Below, piece by piece: positions 47,364 to 51,688 of a DNA stretch of 51,688 nucleotides. The stretch comes from a virus, in IMG/VR virus record IMGVR_UViG_3300042731_008732, positions 1 through 51,688 of that record; one strand, written 5' to 3'. The notes under the pieces are model-generated. The model searched no databases. It had not been told where the DNA came from and was given only the letters and a program-made list of their open reading frames with translations. A program made the translations under genes and the position numbers. The number at the start of each line of letters is the position of its first letter. Position 1 is the stretch's first letter.

Positions 47364-47426
47364 TAGTAGCATCAATCACTTGATGCTACTATGAGCACGC
47401 CAAACAAATCGGAATTACCCGATTTG
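47364..47426 (+). promoter_or_regulatory. two consecutive perfect inverted repeats in leader
   Basis: TAGTAGCATCA/TGATGCTACTA (47364-47374/47381-47391, 11 bp) and CAAATCGG/CCGATTTG (47405-47412/47419-47426, 8 bp). They lie before the SD of the gene at 47453. A TTGACT at 47352 may be a -35 box, but no good -10 follows. Confidence 0.55.
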
Positions 47427-47452
47427 CGAAAAGAAGAGGTAAGGAGGACATC

Positions 47453-47779
47453 ATGTCAATCATTTACCTACCCACACCCAGAATTATCAAAACAGAGTAT
47501 TTCAATTGTGTCTACGAGCTTCAATCAAATAATAGTTATAAGAGAGTCATTTTCGATCTATACAATGGGATATGGGATGTTGAACTGGCAGATGAACAAA
47601 CCGAAATAAAGATGGAAACATTCAAAATGCCGGATTACATAATAAAAATGGAACTGGAAAGGGGCAAAAATGCGGAGAGCCGTATTAACAAAACGCATCA
47701 TTCGTTTAGATCGAAAATCAAAAAGCTTGTATCAAACATTATGTTACAATTATCGCCAAGACGCCTTGTTGCACATTAG
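47453..47779 (+). CDS. hypothetical early protein, 108 aa
   Basis: SD AAGGAGG. Beta-like N-terminal 60 residues, basic C-terminus. The last 110 bp overlap another frame with its own good SD, so the true C-terminus is uncertain. Confidence 0.55.
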   Translation: MSIIYLPTPRIIKTEYFNCVYELQSNNSYKRVIFDLYNGIWDVELADEQTEIKMETFKMPDYIIKMELERGKNAESRINKTHHSFRSKIKKLVSNIMLQLSPRRLVAH

Positions 47780-47870
47780 TTTATTTTCAACGGCAATGGA
47801 CGACCCATTAACAGCGCTTGTAAAAAGAGTTGAACGAGCGCGTCAATCCACAAGAAGGAGAATAAAATAG
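47670..47870 (+). CDS. basic hypothetical protein, 66 aa
   Basis: SD AAAGGGG before the ATG, 110-bp overlap with the previous gene, ending exactly where the next begins. Arg/Lys-rich at both ends (RRAVLTKRIIRLDRK; QSTRRRIK). Function unknown. Confidence 0.5.
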   Translation: MRRAVLTKRIIRLDRKSKSLYQTLCYNYRQDALLHISLFSTAMDDPLTALVKRVERARQSTRRRIK

Positions 47871-48083
47871 ATGACATCGAAAAGAGCGAGAGAACTTAGG
47901 CAATTACTCAATTGGATTAACTTCGGCTGCCTTTGCTTGGGAGCAAAGAAGCCTGATATCGATCCGATGACGGCCGATGAAAGCCAATACGTCATGGATG
48001 TATGGAACACTATGAGCGGCAACACATCTTTCGACGACGCGTTGGCTAAGATCTCTTATCGCCGTAATGAGGTAAGTGGATGA
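47871..48083 (+). CDS. hypothetical early protein, 70 aa
   Basis: SD AAGGAG in the preceding coding end. Helical, with a Cys-rich CLCLG near residue 20. ATGA-coupled to the membrane protein that follows. Function unknown. Confidence 0.55.
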   Translation: MTSKRARELRQLLNWINFGCLCLGAKKPDIDPMTADESQYVMDVWNTMSGNTSFDDALAKISYRRNEVSG

Positions 48084-48349
48084 GATATCCTTTAATTAAA
48101 TTGAATACACGGGCAGTCAAATTGAACGAACAAAGCTCTGAAGTTGAAAGTGGCTGCTCGTCAAGTAAGCCGTTCATAATCCTTTTAATATCTATCTTGA
48201 TAGCAATCATAACGTTGCCGCCCATGGTTGTATTGCTGATTTGTTTTGCCTTTTCAGTATTTGTTTATGTTTTTGCTAATCCTGAGACTGTAGCTGAATA
48301 TTGGACTTTAGCAACGATTGTTTTCCTTGTCTCATTGTTATTCAGTTGA
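48080..48349 (+). CDS. multi-pass small membrane protein, 89 aa
   Basis: Hydrophilic N-terminal 28 residues then hydrophobic stretches at about 31-50, 50-66 and 74-89, two or three transmembrane helices. Followed by a strong hairpin. Function unknown. Confidence 0.6.
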   Translation: MRYPLIKLNTRAVKLNEQSSEVESGCSSSKPFIILLISILIAIITLPPMVVLLICFAFSVFVYVFANPETVAEYWTLATIVFLVSLLFS

Positions 48350-48365
48350 TTTGTATGACTCAATT

Positions 48366-48392
48366 ATAGGCCACCAAAATTTGGTGGCCTAT
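48366..48392. terminator. perfect 13-bp hairpin after membrane protein gene
   Basis: ATAGGCCACCAAA and TTTGGTGGCCTAT are exact reverse complements around a single A. No strong T-run on either side; probably a bidirectional or processing hairpin. Confidence 0.65.
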
Positions 48393-48443
48393 TGTGGATT
48401 CACACAACAAGCAAAAGGATAGAATATTATAAATGGGGGTGAT

Positions 48444-48620
48444 ATGGATCACAAAGAACAGTTTTTTACTGCAACCTTGATATGGGTTTATATCCTTCTT
48501 TGCATAACGCGAATGTCGAGTATGGAATATGTCCCCACTGAGGACCCGTTCTATAATTTACTTTGGTACATAGTAAGTTTCATTTGCGGTCCCATTTGGG
48601 ACATTATCGACATTCTTTAA
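48444..48620 (+). CDS. small membrane protein, 58 aa
   Basis: SD GGGGGTGAT. Two hydrophobic segments (about 8-22 and 37-53). Function unknown. Confidence 0.55.
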   Translation: MDHKEQFFTATLIWVYILLCITRMSSMEYVPTEDPFYNLLWYIVSFICGPIWDIIDIL

Positions 48621-48630
48621 AGGGGGGAAA

Positions 48631-48924
48631 GTGAAAGGATTTTTTATGTGCATTGATTATGACATTGTAAAAGATGTCAAAAACACGTTGGAATTGGCGG
48701 TTCATACGCCATTGATCAATGGAAATTGGTGGTTCATAACTCTTGAACGGGGCAAAGAGACGCGCGCTGATGTAGTTGTAGACGGCGATTTTGAGTCATA
48801 TGAGATTGAAGCATTTGATTCAAAGCATACTTTAATTGAACGTGTTCGCGCAGATTTTACATGTGCAAAGGACTTAATTGAATACTGTTATAAACAGTTA
48901 ACTGAAGAAGGCATAATAAAATGA
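48631..48924 (+). CDS. tandem paralogue C, hypothetical, 97 aa
   Basis: GTG start behind GGGGGGAAA; an ATG at 48646 with AAAGGA is an alternative. Shares PLINGNWWFI and DLIEYCYKQLTEEGIIK with the next protein. Function unknown. Confidence 0.6.
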   Translation: MKGFFMCIDYDIVKDVKNTLELAVHTPLINGNWWFITLERGKETRADVVVDGDFESYEIEAFDSKHTLIERVRADFTCAKDLIEYCYKQLTEEGIIK

Positions 48925-49178
48925 AGATGAACTCAATTATGGATACGGAGTATAAAGTTTCCAAACACGAGTTGATTGTTGAATACCCGTTGATAAACGG
49001 GTATCCGTGGCATTTGATTATTGATTTCGAAGAGGGTGTGTTTGTAAGAGTACATGACGAAGGCGTCTTAAGAAACCTTTCCATCGACTTTGAGATGGAA
49101 AAGATTTTGAATTTTAATAATCAAGAGTTAATTACACACTGTTATCTGCAGTTAAAGGACAAAGGCATAATCAAATGA
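48921..49178 (+). CDS. tandem paralogue D, hypothetical, 85 aa
   Basis: ATGA-coupled to its paralogue. Its PLINGYPWHL and ELITHCYLQLKDKGIIK match paralogue C at equal positions, indicating tandem duplication. Coupled in turn to the zinc-ribbon gene after it. Confidence 0.6.
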   Translation: MKMNSIMDTEYKVSKHELIVEYPLINGYPWHLIIDFEEGVFVRVHDEGVLRNLSIDFEMEKILNFNNQELITHCYLQLKDKGIIK

Positions 49179-49366
49179 AAAGGCTGAAGTGTCACAAAAA
49201 GTGCGGCCACAAGGCCAAGAAAGACCTGTCTCAAGGTCAAGGAGACGAAAGGCATTACTACTGCCCATCATGCGGCTCCCATTGGTATAAGGGAGTTTTC
49301 TACCCTCACTCGCAATGGGAAGATTGGATAAACGAACCTTTCAAAAGTGAAAGCGAGGCATGTTAA
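49175..49366 (+). CDS. small zinc-ribbon protein, 63 aa
   Basis: ATGA overlap with previous gene. CHKKC near 6-10 and CPSC near 30-33 form a probable zinc ribbon; Trp-rich C-terminus. Function unknown. Confidence 0.6.
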   Translation: MKRLKCHKKCGHKAKKDLSQGQGDERHYYCPSCGSHWYKGVFYPHSQWEDWINEPFKSESEAC

Positions 49367-49692
49367 TGGGTGAAACTTTTTTGTTCGAAGGTGAAATGTT
49401 GTGCCCTCAGTGTGACGGCATCTTGGGTGATGTTGAAAATATACGCGATTTTCCGGCAACATTCGACCCACACATGGGAGTAAGCATTTACGGGCACACT
49501 GCCGGTTGGTTTTATGAGAAAGTAGGCATAGGCGACTACGCTTGTTATTTCTGCAGTTGGGTTTGGACCAAAGAAACTGTTATCAATTACAACAATGAGA
49601 TAGACAAATCCGCAAAACGTTTTAAAGAAATAAAAGACGGCGCGGTCGAGACCATTGACTTTTCCAAGTTAAGTAAGAAGATCCAGGAGTAG
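49366..49692 (+). CDS. zinc-binding hypothetical protein, 108 aa
   Basis: ATG 49366 selected for its 7-nt spacing from GAGG. CPQC near residue 13 and CYFC near 60 pair as a zinc site; helical charged C-terminus. Similar style to the preceding zinc-ribbon gene. Confidence 0.6.
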   Translation: MGETFLFEGEMLCPQCDGILGDVENIRDFPATFDPHMGVSIYGHTAGWFYEKVGIGDYACYFCSWVWTKETVINYNNEIDKSAKRFKEIKDGAVETIDFSKLSKKIQE

Positions 49693-49693
49693 T

Positions 49694-49792
49694 ATGCTTA
49701 AACTATTTTTCGCTTTACTGTATTTTATTTCAATTGTTGTGTCCGCTATTGTGATCAACGCGTGGGCATTTTATCATATCATAACAAGATGA
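49694..49792 (+). CDS. single-pass membrane peptide, 32 aa
   Basis: ATG one base after the previous stop, SD CAGGAG. Almost entirely one transmembrane helix (about 4-24). Function unknown. Confidence 0.5.
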   Translation: MLKLFFALLYFISIVVSAIVINAWAFYHIITR

Positions 49793-49798
49793 GGCTTT

Positions 49799-49918
49799 AT
49801 GCTTATAGGAGATGTAACAATCGCAATTGCAGCATTCGCGTTTTACCTTTTAATCTCAAATGAGATTGTAGCATTTATATTTTTTTGTTTAGCGTGTTGG
49901 TTATTTCATTCAATATAA
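49799..49918 (+). CDS. membrane peptide, 39 aa
   Basis: SD GATGAGG. Hydrophobic through residues 6-37, one or two membrane helices. Ends two bases before the GTAC repeat array. Confidence 0.5.
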   Translation: MLIGDVTIAIAAFAFYLLISNEIVAFIFFCLACWLFHSI

Positions 49919-49920
49919 AG

Positions 49921-50123
49921 GGTGGTACGGTACTGGTACGGCTGGTACGCGTACCACCCCGTACCACCCCGTACCAGCTTGATTTCATTGTCAAAATTAG
50001 GTGGTACGGTTACCGTACCAGGACGACCGTACCACCCCCATATCGTACCACCTTCGTACCACCTGGTACGACCGTACGACCGTACCACCGTACCACCCAA
50101 AAACGTACCACCGTACCACTTGG
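49921..50123. repeat. GTACCACC repeat array, gene-free
   Basis: About 18 GTAC tetramers in roughly 200 bp, mostly within CGTACCACC or its reverse complement GGTGGTACG. Early copies are mainly in the GGTACG sense and later copies in the CGTACC sense, with an AT-rich break at about 49978-50008. The region can fold extensively. Open frames across it encode low-complexity Val/Pro/Tyr/Arg strings and are spurious. Not CRISPR-like: no uniform repeats or spacers. Confidence 0.8.
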
Positions 50124-50173
50124 TTGAAATTTTCAATTATCACAAAATATAACAGTTATGAGGAAGTAATTTT

Positions 50174-50416
50174 ATGTCTAAGGTAGAAGAACAAGTCAAC
50201 CGTATTCCAGAATTGATGAAACAGGTCTATGAGTCCCATCTTAAAAATTATGACGTTTTCAATGATTTGATACCCGCCGCTTTTCATGGTGATGATGATA
50301 GAATCGCCAAAGAGATAGACACATTCATTGACTCCATGGCTGAATTATCTGAAAAACTTTTAACTTTGAAGCAAGCAATTAGGGATATTTATGACTATCC
50401 AAACCGGAAGCTTTAG
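50174..50416 (+). CDS. hypothetical helical early protein, 80 aa
   Basis: SD GAGGAAG. All-helical, acidic, with a heptad-like C-terminal half. First gene after the GTAC array. Function unknown. Confidence 0.6.
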   Translation: MSKVEEQVNRIPELMKQVYESHLKNYDVFNDLIPAAFHGDDDRIAKEIDTFIDSMAELSEKLLTLKQAIRDIYDYPNRKL

Positions 50417-50431
50417 TTAAGGAGACAACCC

Positions 50432-50650
50432 ATGCAACACTTAATAAATGACCTATCTCAAACGATAGGGGCTCTTAAAAACGAATTGGAATATTACAAC
50501 CTCGCCGGTCTTGGTAATATCCCAAGATACATAAAAGCACTTAACGAAATATCGAAGGGTATGCAGACTCTACAAACTAAAACTGATTGTGATCGCGACG
50601 CAAGAATGTTGAAAGCAATAAAAAAACAAATACTTGCAGTATCACGTTAA
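50432..50650 (+). CDS. hypothetical helical early protein, 72 aa
   Basis: SD AAGGAGAC. Helical, basic C-terminus. Shares gene size and style with the previous one. Ends just before promoter 4. Confidence 0.6.
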   Translation: MQHLINDLSQTIGALKNELEYYNLAGLGNIPRYIKALNEISKGMQTLQTKTDCDRDARMLKAIKKQILAVSR

Positions 50651-50662
50651 CGAAGAAAGTAC

Positions 50663-50691
50663 TTGACAATCAAGCTTAATTAGTATATCTT
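50663..50691 (+). promoter_or_regulatory. early promoter 4 with operator-like sequence
   Basis: TTGACA (50663-50668), 17-nt spacer, TATCTT (50686-50691), then GATTAAAGTGATTAA, a diverged version of the operator at promoters 1-3. Shares 16 nt upstream with promoter 3. Drives the RHH-like gene and the recombination/replication arm. Confidence 0.7.
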
Positions 50692-50719
50692 GATTAAAGT
50701 GATTAACAATATTCAAAAC

Positions 50720-50767
50720 GGCGAACTCCGGTTCGCCTTAAAAATTAAAAAAGGGAGTTCGCCTATG
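50720..50767 (+). promoter_or_regulatory. leader with mutually exclusive hairpins over an SD
   Basis: GGCGAACTCC (50720-50729) can pair locally with GTTCGCC (50731-50737, 7 bp) or with GGAGTTCGCC (50754-50763, 10 bp). The second pairing buries the SD GGGAG (50753-50757) and abuts the ATG at 50765. Looks like a translational on/off switch. Confidence 0.55.
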
Positions 50768-50956
50768 GAAACAAAGAAACACGATATGCCCGTGAGAGTG
50801 TATCTCACAAGAAATTTACCGATAATCTACCATCAAAGCCTGAAAAGGTTGGCAATTGAAATGAATGTCAGTTTAGAGCAGGCATTAAACCATTGTATTA
50901 GAGTGGGCTATTATGCCCTAAAAAATTCAGATTTAAATAAAGAGGGGAACGGTTAG
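50765..50956 (+). CDS. ribbon-helix-helix-like small protein, 63 aa
   Basis: ATG 50765 chosen because GGGAG is 7 nt upstream and the longer frame would start inside promoter 4. Strand MPVRVYL followed by two helices (about 18-33, 36-52) fits a CopG/RHH DNA-binding fold. A candidate repressor of the four related early promoters; direct evidence is lacking. Its stop precedes the nuclease start without a gap. Confidence 0.55.
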   Translation: METKKHDMPVRVYLTRNLPIIYHQSLKRLAIEMNVSLEQALNHCIRVGYYALKNSDLNKEGNG

Positions 50957-51688
50957 ATGGCGTTTAACTTCGACAATTCAAAGATCGAGAAGGCAACATG
51001 TCCGGCCGCCTTCGTAGCAAGCAGTGTCCACAACCGGTCGGGTATCAATCAATTACCCTGGGCTGAGTTGGGAAATGCAGTACATAAAGCTCTCGAACAT
51101 TACTATACCAACAACGATTACACGGGGGCCCTCGAACTACTTGCAAATCTTTACGACGAAATAATCCCTGTTGGAACAGTTCCCGAAGTTGATCATATGT
51201 TCAAAAAGGAAGTCCTTGATAATGTCGATGCTTATTTGACCAATAATCCAATTCACAGTCTACCTTTCTTTCCCATATCCATGGAACGCACAATCGGAGT
51301 CAGACTAAGAGACCTTTCCAGAATTTTTGGTCAAACTGTTACTTTTTGGTTCAAGCAGGATATGCTTGTTGAAGAAAAGACATCAGGAGCATATGCCGTT
51401 TTGGACCACAAGACACGGTGGGGGAGAATTACAGACTACTGGCTTGATAAATTCAATCATTGCTCCCAATTCACAGGTTACATTTGGGGGTCAAGACAGG
51501 CAGCTCCAAAACATCGTCGCGTTCAAAACAAGGTTTACGTTAACTTAATACAAATGGCTAAACTACCGAATTCAGAGAGAAAGTGTAAAACCCACAAGAT
51601 GAAGTATTGCGAGTGCAGAAAACTGCATGCCAGCAGCGAATTACGTACAGTTGGGAGAACCGAAGAGCAACTGTCTGCTTGGCGTCGC
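50957..51688 (+). CDS. Cas4/RecB-like PD-(D/E)XK nuclease, N-terminal part (continues at base 1)
   Basis: Starts at ATG 50957 directly after the RHH-like gene and is open to the window end; resumes at base 1. Visible nuclease residues: Cys15 (ATCPAAF), H43 (NAVHKALEHYY), D135 (KQDMLVEE), D150 and K152 (VLDHKT), and Q171/Y175 (QFTGYIWG). With three C-terminal cysteines this is the Cas4/AddB iron-sulphur nuclease plan. Likely generates single strands for the Sak4/SSB recombination genes that follow. Confidence 0.9.
   Translation, partial: MAFNFDNSKIEKATCPAAFVASSVHNRSGINQLPWAELGNAVHKALEHYYTNNDYTGALELLANLYDEIIPVGTVPEVDHMFKKEVLDNVDAYLTNNPIHSLPFFPISMERTIGVRLRDLSRIFGQTVTFWFKQDMLVEEKTSGAYAVLDHKTRWGRITDYWLDKFNHCSQFTGYIWGSRQAAPKHRRVQNKVYVNLIQMAKLPNSERKCKTHKMKYCECRKLHASSELRTVGRTEEQLSAWRR
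51620..51688. repeat. 69-bp terminal duplicate of bases 1-69 (circular closure)
   Basis: The final 69 bases are identical to the first 69, and the reading frame of the nuclease is continuous across the join. This is the overlap expected from a circular (or circularly permuted) genome assembled as a line. Confidence 0.9.

Noticed and set aside
47391-47609. 72-aa frame starting in the inverted repeat
   Set aside because: Its start lies in the hairpin without an SD and it overlaps the better supported gene at 47453.
49921-50123. CRISPR array
   Set aside because: Repeat units are short, in both orientations and irregularly spaced; there are no uniform repeats separated by unique spacers and no cas operon (the Cas4-like nuclease belongs to a recombination module).
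49885-50186. Several overlapping open frames on both strands across the GTAC array
   Set aside because: Their products are low-complexity Val/Pro/Tyr/Arg strings dictated by the DNA repeat, in all frames, without SD sequences.
50690-50764. Longer start for the RHH-like protein
   Set aside because: It would begin within the -10 of promoter 4; the ATG at 50765 has a well placed SD.
51620-51688. Terminal redundancy as physical phage ends
   Set aside because: A 69-bp repeat inside a coding frame that continues seamlessly is better explained as the assembly overlap of a circular map than as genuine direct terminal repeats, though the latter cannot be fully excluded.

Overview
The window is one complete, circularly closed genome of a tailed dsDNA phage, most likely a podovirus-like member of Caudoviricetes from an uncultivated source. 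The last 69 bases (51620-51688) repeat bases 1-69 exactly, and one reading frame (a Cas4/RecB-like nuclease) runs off the end and resumes in frame at base 1, so the unique circle is 51,619 bp. Genes are tightly packed, with strong Shine-Dalgarno sequences and many ATGA/TAATG overlaps. I saw no tRNA, rRNA, integrase, RNA polymerase, IS element or recognisable endolysin. The host cannot be named from the sequence.

Layout. (1) 42.4-51.7 kb and on through 0-16.6 kb, plus strand: early and replication genes. The first part (42.4-50.7 kb) holds many small unknown genes, several as tandem paralogue pairs, plus a methyltransferase. Four sigma70-type promoters there share an operator-like palindrome overlapping the -10 box. 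Next come a recombination module (Cas4-like nuclease, Sak4-like ATPase, OB-fold/SSB-like protein), a UDG-exonuclease-polymerase fragment, a run of small membrane proteins, a large membrane-anchored P-loop ATPase, the second half of the DNA polymerase, a DUF3987-type helicase/primase and a metallophosphoesterase. This arm ends with a MobA/MobL relaxase overlapping a soluble VirD4/TraG coupling protein. (2) 16.6 kb: a perfect hairpin separates the convergent arms. (3) 40.9-16.75 kb, minus strand: one late cluster behind a consensus promoter at 40.94-40.97 kb. In transcription order it carries small terminase, terminase ATPase, holin-like protein, terminase nuclease, two proteins with signal peptides, portal, scaffold-like protein, decoration-like protein, major capsid protein, beta-helix protein, a run of tiny Arg/Lys-rich proteins, tail adaptors, tail nozzle, internal/ejection proteins and an XhlA-like small membrane protein. 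(4) 40.97-42.4 kb: a gene-free region with nine CAGGATA heptamers in both orientations around an AT-rich core, which looks like an iteron origin.

Three things stand out. Two hallmark enzymes are split into separate genes at domain boundaries: the family A DNA polymerase (halves 4.9 kb apart) and the large terminase (ATPase and nuclease genes separated by a holin-like gene). The genome carries a conjugation-type DNA-processing pair, relaxase plus type IV coupling protein, together with a membrane HerA/FtsK-like ATPase but no type IV secretion genes. The gene-free region contains a sequence matching the core of IncQ-type nic sites, so the element may be a mobilizable phage-plasmid or may use a relaxase for its own replication. 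These functional proposals are inference; the domain assignments rest on visible motifs.
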